Shown here: positions 1 to 6,602 of the stretch, piece after piece
Layout of the letters: the number at the start of each line of letters is the position of its first letter
Numbering within the stretch: the stretch's first letter is position 1
From: Pseudomonadota bacterium
GTDB lineage: Bacteria; Desulfobacterota; Desulfobacteria; Desulfobacterales; RPRI01
Direction: 5' to 3'
Assembly (NCBI GenBank): GCA_018819005.1
Contig: JAHJQU010000160.1
Span: 1 to 19,494 of the forward strand
Length of the DNA: 19,494 bases
Program-made: the position numbers and the translations under genes
The notes under the pieces: model-generated
Database searches by the model: none
What the model was told of the DNA's origin: nothing
What the model saw: only the letters and a program-made list of their open reading frames with translations

Positions 1-314
1 AGGCCGCATGCCAGACAGCCTGCCATGCCCAGCCCTCCGGGCAGCCAGCTTACGAGCGAATTGGTTACTTTAATGAGCTTCTCAACTATGGTTCCTGCGG
101 TCATGATATTCCCGCAGAGAATAAAGAAGAGAACAACGACAAGGGCAAAATTATCCATGCTCCTGAAAAGAGTCTGGGTTAGAAGAAGAAGGGGAAGATC
201 TGTAAAAGCGACGATAGCAATCACAGAAGTAAAAAAAAGACACATGAAGACAGGAACATATGCCGCCATCATGCCAAGCAACAGCAGCAGAACAATCACA
301 GCACTACTATCCAT
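1..314 (-). CDS. dctM: TRAP transporter large permease subunit DctM, N-terminal part (cut by window edge)
   Basis: Reading leftwards from an ATG at 312-314, about 104 codons stay open to the window edge, so the C-terminal three quarters is missing. The start is preceded by a clear AAGGAG about 9 nt upstream. The protein begins with a membrane segment (SAVIVLLLLLGMMAAYVPVF), then a second hydrophobic segment, and then a region with MDNFALVVVLFFILCGNIM and a later LVSWLPGGLGMAG, which look like the DctM/ion-transporter superfamily N-terminus (the family usually has 12 or more membrane segments in about 430 residues). DctM is the inner-membrane, cation-coupled channel that moves a substrate delivered by DctP. 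It follows dctQ by 54 nt in the same direction. The family is clear; the substrate is not. Confidence 0.88.
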   Translation of the reverse strand, partial: MDSSAVIVLLLLLGMMAAYVPVFMCLFFTSVIAIVAFTDLPLLLLTQTLFRSMDNFALVVVLFFILCGNIMTAGTIVEKLIKVTNSLVSWLPGGLGMAGCLACG

Positions 315-368
315 AACTCAGGGACTCCTTATTCTAAATGATCAGAATAATAAATATACCGCCTTTTA

Positions 369-866
369 TTAAGCTTTTTTGGTGCGCTCTTGAACAACAT
401 CATTATAAATTACATGAAGCGTACGAAGAAACATCAAACCGCCCGTCAGCGGTAAAAATGCATAAAGATAGACAATGGGAATCTGAAGGATTACAGTCTT
501 CTGATTTGTATCAACCTGGAGTATGGCCATCTCCGTGCCGTAATAAATCATCATGACCGAAAAAGCGAGAATTACCAGATTGCTGAATATCGAAAGTGAA
601 AATCTCACACTCGGTACAAGCTGATAAAGAGCGTCTATCTTTATCATGGAACGGTTTTTTACAGCGACGCTGCAGCCTATAAACGTCGTGTACATTATAA
701 CCTCTCTTACCACTTCCTCTGACCATGCAAGAGAGTAATTGAACCCATATCTTAAGATAACATTGAAAAACAGGGCCAAAAGAGCCACCATTACAGAAAT
801 AAAAAGAGTCCAATCCTCGAAAAAAGAAAGGATCTTATCCAGAAAACCTAAAATCTTTCCTATCAT
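369..866 (-). CDS. dctQ: TRAP transporter small permease subunit DctQ
   Basis: This 165-residue protein has the size and pattern of the DctQ small subunit, with four hydrophobic segments at roughly residues 20-42, 52-72, 88-110 and 125-148. The segment RYGFNYSLAWSEEVVREV, followed by a Cys/Val-rich membrane stretch and KNRSMIKID, is typical of the family. DctQ pairs with DctM in the inner membrane and helps DctP dock. AAGGA lies about 10 nt before the ATG. It sits between dctP (231 nt upstream, with a hairpin in the gap) and dctM (54 nt downstream). The upstream gap raises the possibility of lower expression than dctP, or of a separate promoter. Confidence 0.93.
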   Translation of the reverse strand: MIGKILGFLDKILSFFEDWTLFISVMVALLALFFNVILRYGFNYSLAWSEEVVREVIMYTTFIGCSVAVKNRSMIKIDALYQLVPSVRFSLSIFSNLVILAFSVMMIYYGTEMAILQVDTNQKTVILQIPIVYLYAFLPLTGGLMFLRTLHVIYNDVVQERTKKA

Positions 867-886
867 GAGTCTTTTTCCTTAAAACA

Positions 887-1033
887 TTATAATGAAGATA
901 TCGCTCCGGCAATTAAATATGAAATATCTGGAATCCCCTCCAGAGGCAGACCGTAGGCCGCTATAGCTGGAATAACGATTTTGACATATATTGTTGCTGG
1001 AGTAATAATGGCATAGCTATATGATCTATGGTT
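887..1033 (-). other. Open hydrophobic frame of 48 codons in the dctP-dctQ gap; possible remnant of a membrane transporter gene
   Basis: Between the hairpin after dctP and the start of dctQ, one minus-strand frame stays open from after a TAA (1034-1036) to a TAA at 887-889. Its translation contains VKIVIPAIAAYGLPLEGIP and ends in ISYLIAGAISSL. There is no ATG, GTG or TTG start with a ribosome binding site. The GLPLEGI motif resembles the C-terminal region of dicarboxylate/amino acid:cation symporters (DAACS family), but what follows does not match the Asp-containing helix expected there. It may be a decayed fragment or chance. Confidence 0.2.
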
Positions 1034-1042
1034 TTAATAAAC

Positions 1043-1076
1043 AAAGGGGGCCGGAAATGGTGTCGGCCCCCTTTTT
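1043..1076 (-). terminator. Strong hairpin between dctP and dctQ (terminator/attenuator)
   Basis: The arms 1043-1053 (AAAGGGGGCCG) and 1064-1074 (CGGCCCCCTTT) are a perfect 11-bp inverted repeat around a 10-nt loop. It starts 22 nt after the dctP stop codon. On the dctP transcript the stem is followed by a T-rich run (TTTGTTTATT), so it can act as an intrinsic terminator or as a 3'-end stabiliser. On the plus strand it is also followed by five T. In a dctPQM operon such a site would give more binding protein than permease, a known need of binding-protein-dependent systems. Confidence 0.8.
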
Positions 1077-1097
1077 ACTAAAGGCTAAAGCGGATCA

Positions 1098-2177
1098 TTA
1101 TGGCTTATAACCCATAAAATCTTCAACTTCCTTTAAGAAATTCTTCGTTTTATACGTGTCACCGGGATAAATCTTGTTGATTTCATCGGCATATTTCTTA
1201 TGCGCCACATCGCCCTGCTTTCGCAAAGTAGCCATGTCAGCATCAGAGAGCTGAAAGAATGTGACTCCAGAGGCTTTTGCCTTGTTGATCTCATCAGCCT
1301 CCTGCTTTACTGTTTCCTTGCGTATGTCGGCACATACTTCACTTACAACTGCCTTAAATGTTTTCTGCAGATCTGCCGGAAGGCTGTTAAACCATGCCTT
1401 GTTAAAAATCCAGATAAAAAGACCCTGCGCATAGTTTATCTGGGTGAAAAATTTGGCATCCTCAAACTTCTTTGTAAGATTGCATACCGCAGGGGCATGA
1501 TCGAGGCCGTCAATGACACCCTGCTTAAGGGCCATAGGAACATCGGGCCATGGCATAACAACCGGATTAAATCCCCATTCCTTGTATAGAATCTGATTGA
1601 CTTCGGCTTCGGCAATGCGGAATTTTACCTTTTTAGCATCTGCTATCGTTCTGACGGGCGTCTTTGAAGCCCAGCCGTAGTTTCCGTAACCGGTAATATC
1701 AATGCCGATGATTCCCTGATGATCCATTGCCATCATGAAATGATCGAAAAGCTTTTTGTTGGCTGCGAACTTATCGAGTTTTTCAAAAGAATCGATCAGG
1801 AAAGGGAGGTTCACAAGGCCAAATCTTGGCCCAAGGTTCGTTGATGCAACAGAACTGACACCCATGCCCTGGATCGCGCCCATCTGAAGCTGGTTTAAAA
1901 CCTCAACCTCTCCACCCAGCATTGAAAATGGTTTGAATTCAAGGTAAATTTGACCGTTTGTTCTCTTCCAAAGCTCATCCCTGATGGCAAATCCAGCATA
2001 AACCCCTCTTAATCCAGGAGTTGATACATTTGAAACTATGCATTTGTATTTAGCCGTTGAAGGATCAAACGCCGGTTTCCATGTGTCCAGTGACGGAGCA
2101 CCTGCTGCTGCGATACCGACGAACATAACAAAGCTGACCAGAACCGCTGCCACAAACAACATCTTTTTATAACCCAT
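1098..2177 (-). CDS. dctP: TRAP transporter periplasmic substrate-binding protein DctP
   Basis: This 359-residue protein has an N-terminal signal peptide (MGYKKM, then a hydrophobic core to about residue 25 ending AAAGA), so it should be exported to the periplasm. The mature part has the DctP-family layout: a first lobe with GQIYLEFKPFSMLGGEVEVL at about 75-95, then KVKFRIAEAE with Arg187 at the place of the family's carboxylate-binding arginine, then MALKQGVIDGLDHAPAV at about 215-231. It captures an organic acid and hands it to DctQM. The ATG is preceded by GGAGG at a good distance. The conserved arginine suggests a carboxylate ligand; which one cannot be told. A terminator and a likely promoter lie upstream, so it probably starts its own transcript. 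Confidence 0.93.
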   Translation of the reverse strand: MGYKKMLFVAAVLVSFVMFVGIAAAGAPSLDTWKPAFDPSTAKYKCIVSNVSTPGLRGVYAGFAIRDELWKRTNGQIYLEFKPFSMLGGEVEVLNQLQMGAIQGMGVSSVASTNLGPRFGLVNLPFLIDSFEKLDKFAANKKLFDHFMMAMDHQGIIGIDITGYGNYGWASKTPVRTIADAKKVKFRIAEAEVNQILYKEWGFNPVVMPWPDVPMALKQGVIDGLDHAPAVCNLTKKFEDAKFFTQINYAQGLFIWIFNKAWFNSLPADLQKTFKAVVSEVCADIRKETVKQEADEINKAKASGVTFFQLSDADMATLRKQGDVAHKKYADEINKIYPGDTYKTKNFLKEVEDFMGYKP

Positions 2178-2276
2178 CTGTGCCTCCTTTCATTAATGCT
2201 CTTATTATTGATTAATCCGCCCAAACAACGAACTTTCTCTAAACAATGTTCATTAGCCAAAGTTTATTCATAAGTC

Positions 2277-2304
2277 ACATTACACCTATAGAGTTTTTTG
2301 TCAA
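2277..2304 (-). promoter_or_regulatory. Likely sigma-70 promoter for the dctPQM genes
   Basis: On the minus strand, TTGACA (2299-2304, a perfect -35 match) is separated by 16 nt from TAATGT (2277-2282). The -10 box is only a partial match (three of six, with a TG just before it). It lies right after the hairpin and T-run that end the CoA-transferase unit, and about 100 nt before the dctP start. The long leader could hold further control elements; I see none clearly. Confidence 0.45.
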
Positions 2305-2305
2305 G

Positions 2306-2362
2306 AAAAAAAGGCCTGTTTATACAGCCGAAAAAGATGCCGCCCGGTTTTAAATACCGGCG
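2306..2362 (-). terminator. Tandem hairpins ending the CoA-transferase unit
   Basis: Just after the stop codon at 2364-2366, the transcript can form a first stem (ACCGG 2356-2360 with CCGGT 2344-2348, extended past one bulge). It can then form a second stem (ACAGCC region 2324-2329 with GGCCTGT 2313-2319, six pairs and one bulged C, loop 2320-2323), followed directly by seven T on the minus strand (2306-2312). The second has the form of a weak intrinsic terminator, and the dctP promoter begins immediately beyond it. Confidence 0.5.
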
Positions 2363-2363
2363 C

Positions 2364-3140
2364 TTAACTCCCTGTCCAGTAGCCTTCCGGGTCAAGTTCC
2401 CGAAGTACTTTAAGTTCATATTCCGTCGGGACAGGGGTTTTTTCAAGCATATCCGATATCTTAAGCTGCCAGCCCGTATTATCCAAAATATTCCTGGCAG
2501 TTACACCTGGATGAATTGAAACAAGAACCATCTCTTTTGAAACAGGATCGAATCTCATAATACCTAAAGAGGTTATTACAGCAGACGGGCCGCCCCGGGG
2601 AAGTCCTGACTTTTCGCGCCATCCGGCCCCATTCCCGTACCCCGGAGATGTTATATAATCGACTTTTGTAACAAGCCTGTGTTTTTCATGCGCCATTATG
2701 ATGATATGCCTTTGGGAAAGACCGGCAAGATCGCAGGCCCCTCCGCTTCCAGGAAGTCTTGTCGCCAATTTTCCCGAACTTATTATGTAGCTTGTATTTA
2801 AATTTCCGAAACGGTCAACCTGAGCTCCTCCTATAAAACTGACGTCAATGGTTCCATTTTAAAGAAGGCCCATTACATCTGATGTATCGGAAAGCCATTT
2901 TGCTCTGAAAAGATTCGGAAGATCCCCCATCGTGAGAATAGGTTCCGGCGCGGGCGAATCGCGCACAATTCCCAGCTCATAAACTCCCACTGCATTCGGA
3001 GCATGGCTGCGTTTTGCAAGAAGGAATCCAAGGAGCGGAAGCCTCATGCCGACAAAAACAACCTCCCGGTCGGCGATTTCACGTGCAGCCGCAACAACCA
3101 TAAGTTCGGAAAGAGTGTAACAGGCGGTATCAGTAACCAT
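2364..3140 (-). pseudogene. Family I CoA-transferase subunit B (glutaconate CoA-transferase beta-like), interrupted by an in-frame TAA
   Basis: The reading frame from the ATG at 3138-3140 to the TAA at 2364-2366 is 258 codons long, close to the usual size of the GctB-type beta subunit, and stays in one frame except for a TAA at 2859-2861 (codon 94). Similarity continues on both sides: before the stop, VGVYELGIVRDSPAPEP, with Glu55 at the place of the family's catalytic glutamate; after it, NGTIDVSFIGGAQVDRFGN, the conserved Gly-Gly-Ala-Gln block. The family often has Gln where the stop lies, so a single CAA to TAA change would explain it. The gene overlaps the alpha-subunit gene by 11 nt. As read, only a 93-residue fragment would be made. 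A sequencing error or a very recent mutation is possible, since the rest is not decayed. No frameshift is seen. Confidence 0.85.
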
Positions 3141-4044
3141 AATCGACAGTTTCAGATAAAAGATGATTTTTTAATTTAAGCTTTACGACTCGTTCGTTTC
3201 CAAGCAACAGGACATAATCATCGCTGGTTTTGACATTATCAACCCAGTATCTCATCCATTTTTCAAATTTCTGCGGTGTCTTGCTGTTCTCTCTATATTC
3301 AATGAATGCGTTATGGTCCCTGTTGTAGTATCCTGGAACCGGCGAAGGGTGAGCCCCCCATGGCGCGTGAACAACAGCACTCACACGAAAGCCGGGGGTA
3401 ATTACACGGTTCGGATCACTTTCAATGACATCGGGAGATACAATCTCTTCCGCAGTGATAATGATATAACGGCTTGCAAGGCATGCGTCACTTGTTACTC
3501 CCAGGTTGCCCCATAAATGGGCATTCCCGTACTCGTCGGAACGCTGGGCATGGATAATTGCGACATCAGGATTTATGGCAGAAACAGCCATCAGGGTTTT
3601 GCCGGTAAAGGGACAGGCAATTTTTTTCAAAGAACTATTCGTCTTTAAAAGATCGCTTCCGAGGCCGGTAAGAGCGGGCATGAATGGAACCCCCATTGCG
3701 CCGGCTTTGAGAGCCATTGCTACGGTCAGGTTTGAATGGTCTTCCATTTTCAGATCTCCGCCTTCAACTGCGCGCCTGAAATTGTACGACGAACCGGTTA
3801 TGACATTCCCAACCCATGCCGCCCTGATTTTTCCGACGCATCCTGCGCCGACAAGCTGATCAAAAAGGATGTCTGAAATAGTGCCAATCAGCGTGAGATT
3901 GCGCTTCCGCTGCCTTATGATTTCATGGCCGGCCGCAAAGGGGATCAGAGTTTCAAGAGAAGTGCCCATAACAACCTCTGCGCCGTCAGGCACATAACGC
4001 TTCAGGGCTTCTGAGAGGGTGATCAGCTTGGATGCAGACGTCAA
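3130..4044 (-). CDS. Family I CoA-transferase subunit A (glutaconate CoA-transferase alpha-like)
   Basis: This 304-residue protein resembles the alpha subunit of family I CoA-transferases (glutaconate/3-oxoacid type; the IpdA ring-cleavage enzymes belong to the same fold). Visible blocks are an N-terminal ITLSEALKRYVPDGAEVVMG, a middle part with GVPFMPALTGLGSDL, and INPDVAIIHAQRSDEYGNAH at about 163-182, a family hallmark. With subunit B it would move CoA between acyl-CoA and a free acid in the cytoplasm; the catalytic glutamate is in B. The start is TTG (4042-4044) with AGGAG 5 nt upstream. Its end overlaps subunit B by 11 nt, so translation is probably coupled. With B interrupted, this subunit may have no working partner. 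The substrate cannot be told; the neighbouring TRAP genes suggest an imported acid. Confidence 0.85.
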   Translation of the reverse strand: MTSASKLITLSEALKRYVPDGAEVVMGTSLETLIPFAAGHEIIRQRKRNLTLIGTISDILFDQLVGAGCVGKIRAAWVGNVITGSSYNFRRAVEGGDLKMEDHSNLTVAMALKAGAMGVPFMPALTGLGSDLLKTNSSLKKIACPFTGKTLMAVSAINPDVAIIHAQRSDEYGNAHLWGNLGVTSDACLASRYIIITAEEIVSPDVIESDPNRVITPGFRVSAVVHAPWGAHPSPVPGYYNRDHNAFIEYRENSKTPQKFEKWMRYWVDNVKTSDDYVLLLGNERVVKLKLKNHLLSETVDYGY

Positions 4045-4079
4045 AAGAACTCCTTTATCATTCGGTTTTCTTAATTATG

Positions 4080-4108
4080 GAAATACCGGAATGACGCTAA
4101 GGAGTCAA
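4080..4108 (-). promoter_or_regulatory. Possible promoter for the CoA-transferase genes
   Basis: On the minus strand TTGACT (4103-4108) and TATTTC (4080-4085) are spaced by 17 nt, between the rplQ terminator and the TTG start at 4044. The -35 box fits sigma-70 well, the -10 box only partly. The strong terminator upstream makes a separate promoter here necessary if the genes are expressed. Confidence 0.35.
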
Positions 4109-4125
4109 GGGATAAAGCTTTAAAC

Positions 4126-4159
4126 AAAAAGCCCCGGCTCTGTTGGACCGGGGCTTTTT
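4126..4159 (-). terminator. Intrinsic terminator of the ribosomal-protein cluster, after rplQ
   Basis: The arms 4126-4137 (AAAAAGCCCCGG) and 4148-4159 (CCGGGGCTTTTT) form a perfect 12-bp stem around a 10-nt loop, starting 17 nt after the rplQ stop. On the minus strand the GC-rich stem runs into CTTTTTGTTT, a standard intrinsic terminator. This is the first convincing terminator downstream of tuf in the window. Confidence 0.92.
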
Positions 4160-4176
4160 GGTCTTTTATTCTTTTT

Positions 4177-4701
4177 TTAAGAATCGCTGCCTGAAGTCTT
4201 TTCTTCAACCGGTGCGGCAGGGCTTTCAGCCGGTGCAGGAGCGGTTTTTTCTTTCTTCACCCCTTTGGTCTTCTTTGAAGCAGCAGTCTTTTTCTTTGCA
4301 GAAATTTTTGGTTTTTTCTTTTTATCATCTTTCTTTTTGCTCTTCTCGGGAGCAACAAGCTCAATAATAGAAACAGGTGCGGCATCACCCGGACGGTTTC
4401 CCGCCTTGACAATTCTTGTATAGCCGCCCGATATTGAGCCAAAACGATCGGCAGCTTCAGCAAACAGATTGTGAACAACATCTTTTTCTCTGACAATGGC
4501 CAGCGCCTGACGCCTTGAATGGAGGTCTCCCTGTTTTGCGAGGGTTATTATTTTGTCGGCCCAGCGTCTCAATTCTTTTGCTTTTACATCAGTAGTCCGG
4601 ATGCGGTCATGCTTAAACAGGGAAGTAACCATATTTCTGAACATGGCATCCCTGTGACTGCTAGTTCTTCCTATTTTAATGCCTGCATTGCGATGTCTCA
4701 T
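4177..4701 (-). CDS. rplQ: 50S ribosomal protein L17 with a long lysine/alanine-rich tail
   Basis: Residues 1-117 are a complete L17, from MRHRNAGIKIGRTSSHRDAM through RADKI-like and REKDVVHNLF blocks to PVSIIELV. L17 sits at the exit-tunnel side of the large subunit. The usual length is about 115-130 residues; here another 57 follow, first lysine-rich (KSKKKDDKKKKPKISAKKK), then Pro/Ala/Glu-rich and acidic at the end. Such low-complexity tails occur in some bacterial L17 proteins and are likely disordered. The gene starts 8 nt after rpoA and is the last of the cluster, as is usual for rpoA-rplQ. Confidence 0.97.
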   Translation of the reverse strand: MRHRNAGIKIGRTSSHRDAMFRNMVTSLFKHDRIRTTDVKAKELRRWADKIITLAKQGDLHSRRQALAIVREKDVVHNLFAEAADRFGSISGGYTRIVKAGNRPGDAAPVSIIELVAPEKSKKKDDKKKKPKISAKKKTAASKKTKGVKKEKTAPAPAESPAAPVEEKTSGSDS

Positions 4702-4709
4702 ATAACCCT

Positions 4710-5729
4710 TTATTCTCCTTCTGCCTTGTCTTCTTCAGGAGGTACAAATCCTTCCAGTCTCATTCCAAGAGAAAGGCCCATTTCACTCAGTACTTCCTTG
4801 ATCTCGTTTAAAGACTTTCTTCCGAAGTTTTTGGTCTTCAGCATCTCTGCCTCGGTCTTGCTCACAAGCTGATAAATCTTTAGAATATCGGCATTTTTCA
4901 GGCAGTTCGCGCTTCTGACAGAAAGCTCAAGCTCTTCAACGCTCCGGTACAGATTATCATTAAACTGAGGCTTTTGCCGCTTATCTGTTTTCTTTTCAGC
5001 TTCGGGTTCCTGTTTCTCATCAAAATTTATGAACATTGTCATCTGCTCTTTTAATATCTTTGCGGCAAAGGCAACTGCATCCTCGGGAGTAACACTCTCG
5101 TCGGTCCAGACTTCCATTGTAAGCTTGTCATAATCGGTCCTCTGTCCAACACGGGCGTTTCCGACCACATAATTGACACGCTTTACAGGCGAAAAGACTG
5201 AATCCACCGGAATAGTTCCTACAGGAGCATTTTCGTCCTTGTTTGCTTCGGACAATGAATATCCTTTTCCGACCTTGACGGTAATTGTTGCTTTTAATAC
5301 GGCATTGGCAGACAGAGTTGCTATATGCAGATCCTTGTTTAAGACTTCACATTTTCCGTCATCACTTATAAGATCGCCTGCAGTTACCCGTCCCTCGCCC
5401 TCAGCATCAATACGCACTGTCAATGGCTTATTTTCTTTTACCTTGAATCGCACTTCCTTCAGGTTAAGGATAATTTCAGAAATATCTTCGAGCACGCTCG
5501 GAATCACGCTGAATTCATGGAAAACCGCATCGAATTTAACGGATACGATAGCCGCACCATAGAGCGATGATAAAATAATTCGCCTTAATGCATTTCCGAT
5601 AGTTATTCCGAATCCTCTTTCAAGAGGTTCACAAACGAACTTGCCATAACCAGGCGTACTGGTTACCTGAACCCTTTCAGGGGCTATCATCTCTTGCCAG
5701 TTCATGTAAATAAGTTCATTTGATGCCAT
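4710..5729 (-). CDS. rpoA: RNA polymerase alpha subunit
   Basis: At 339 residues this is a full-length alpha subunit. The N-terminal dimerisation domain (about 1-235) includes YGKFVCEPLERGFGITIGNA and LRRIILSSLYGAA, which hold the enzyme core together. A charged linker (about 238-256, EKQEPEAEKKTDKRQKPQ) leads to the C-terminal domain, with VRSANCLKNADI at 271-282 (Arg272, Asn275 and Lys278 at the places that touch UP-element DNA and activators) and FGRKSLNEIKEVL at 302-314. It lies between rpsD and rplQ, as in the alpha operon. The 156-nt gap in front of it is the second largest in the cluster; it is A+T-rich, and I see no clear promoter or terminator in it. Confidence 0.98.
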   Translation of the reverse strand: MASNELIYMNWQEMIAPERVQVTSTPGYGKFVCEPLERGFGITIGNALRRIILSSLYGAAIVSVKFDAVFHEFSVIPSVLEDISEIILNLKEVRFKVKENKPLTVRIDAEGEGRVTAGDLISDDGKCEVLNKDLHIATLSANAVLKATITVKVGKGYSLSEANKDENAPVGTIPVDSVFSPVKRVNYVVGNARVGQRTDYDKLTMEVWTDESVTPEDAVAFAAKILKEQMTMFINFDEKQEPEAEKKTDKRQKPQFNDNLYRSVEELELSVRSANCLKNADILKIYQLVSKTEAEMLKTKNFGRKSLNEIKEVLSEMGLSLGMRLEGFVPPEEDKAEGE

Positions 5730-5885
5730 TTTAATTATCTCCAGATTTTTTCAGAGGACACATTTGTGTAAATCATATAGTGAAACAATACAAATAAAGA
5801 AAATATCCTAATTTTGCACAGCGAGAAATATGGGTATTTCAACGAAACACTTGATTTAAAGAAATGTTGCCTGCCCCGTTAATTA

Positions 5886-6515
5886 TTATTTTGAATAAAG
5901 TTCCACGATAAGCTGTTCCTGTATAGGCATCGTAATATCTTCGCGCACAGGAAAACTCTTAACTGTCCCCTTTAGATTATCCTTTTCCAATTCAAGCCAC
6001 TGTGGAACGCTCCTTCTTACAACAGCTTCCAAAGAATCGCTAATTGCTTTTATATTACGGCTATTTTCTTTTATCTCGATAACGTCCCCGGTATTAACAA
6101 GGTATGATGGGATATTAACCTTCTTACCATTAATCAGAAAATGATTATGTTTGACAAAATGGCGCCCCTGGGAACGCGAATTGGTGAAACCAAGCCTGAA
6201 GACAACGTTATCAAGTCTTCTTTCCAGCAGAACAAGTAAATTCGTTCCGGTAACATTTTTTTGCCGCTCGGCTTTCTCAAAAAATAAGTGGAACTGCTTT
6301 TCGGAAAGCCCGTACAACCGTTTTGCCTTCTGCTTTTCCCTGAGCTGAACCCCGTAATCGGATATTTTTCTTCCACGCCGTTGACCATGCTGTCCTGGTG
6401 CATAACTACGCCTGTCAAAAGCGCACTTATCTGAATAACAGCGGTCTCCCTTAAGAAATAATTTCAAATTCTCTCGCCGGCATAGTCTGCATACCGCGCC
6501 TGTGTATCGTGCCAA
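5886..6515 (-). CDS. rpsD: 30S ribosomal protein S4, zinc-binding type, TTG start
   Basis: S4 is a primary binder of the 5' domain of 16S rRNA and helps start 30S assembly. The start is taken as TTG at 6513-6515, because AAGGAGG lies 5 nt upstream and the protein then begins MARYTGAVCRLCR, as S4 does. An ATG 21 nt earlier would place the ribosome binding site inside the coding region. This gives 209 residues. Cys9, Cys12, Cys26 and Cys31 form the zinc-binding N-terminus of the C+ type. The S4 RNA-binding domain follows (LLERRLDNVVFRLGF and RHFVKHNHFLINGKKVNIPS). The gene is preceded by an unusual repeat hairpin. S4 is the classic autoregulator of alpha operons. Confidence 0.97.
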   Translation of the reverse strand: MARYTGAVCRLCRRENLKLFLKGDRCYSDKCAFDRRSYAPGQHGQRRGRKISDYGVQLREKQKAKRLYGLSEKQFHLFFEKAERQKNVTGTNLLVLLERRLDNVVFRLGFTNSRSQGRHFVKHNHFLINGKKVNIPSYLVNTGDVIEIKENSRNIKAISDSLEAVVRRSVPQWLELEKDNLKGTVKSFPVREDITMPIQEQLIVELYSK

Positions 6516-6547
6516 ATCTTCCTCCTTATTAGTCATTCAGGCTGTTA

Positions 6548-6593
6548 GGCTGTAGGCTATTAGGATAGGCTTTTTTAGCTTTCACCTACAGCC
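6548..6593 (-). repeat. Hairpin built from short GGCTGTAGG repeats between rpsK and rpsD
   Basis: Arms 6548-6556 (GGCTGTAGG) and 6585-6593 (CCTACAGCC) are a perfect 9-bp inverted repeat with a 28-nt loop. On the plus strand the left arm lies within a run of imperfect 7-8-nt units, GGCTGTTA, GGCTGTA and GGCTATTA (6540-6562), so the right arm can also pair with the outer unit in a shifted register. In the mRNA the structure begins about 9 nt after the rpsK stop and ends just upstream of the rpsD ribosome binding site. It may regulate rpsD or be a dispersed repeat. Confidence 0.6.
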
Positions 6594-6602
6594 AGTCTTT
6601 TA

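Noticed and set aside
2859..2861. Recoding of the CoA-transferase stop (selenocysteine or pyrrolysine)
   Set aside because: The codon is TAA, not TGA or TAG, and TAA ends many genes in this window, so programmed insertion of an unusual amino acid is not supported.
5730..5885. Promoter or RNA gene in the rpsD-rpoA gap
   Set aside because: The gap is A+T-rich, but no -35/-10 pair or convincing fold stands out; only a weak ACACA/TGTGT pair near 5758-5769 was seen.
6516..6536. Longer S4 start at the ATG of 6534-6536
   Set aside because: It would place the AAGGAGG ribosome binding site inside the gene; S4 proteins begin at MARY, which fits the TTG at 6513-6515.
6540..6570. Tandem GGCTGTTA-type units as a CRISPR array
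   Set aside because: Units are only 7-8 nt, imperfect and without spacers; no cas genes are present.
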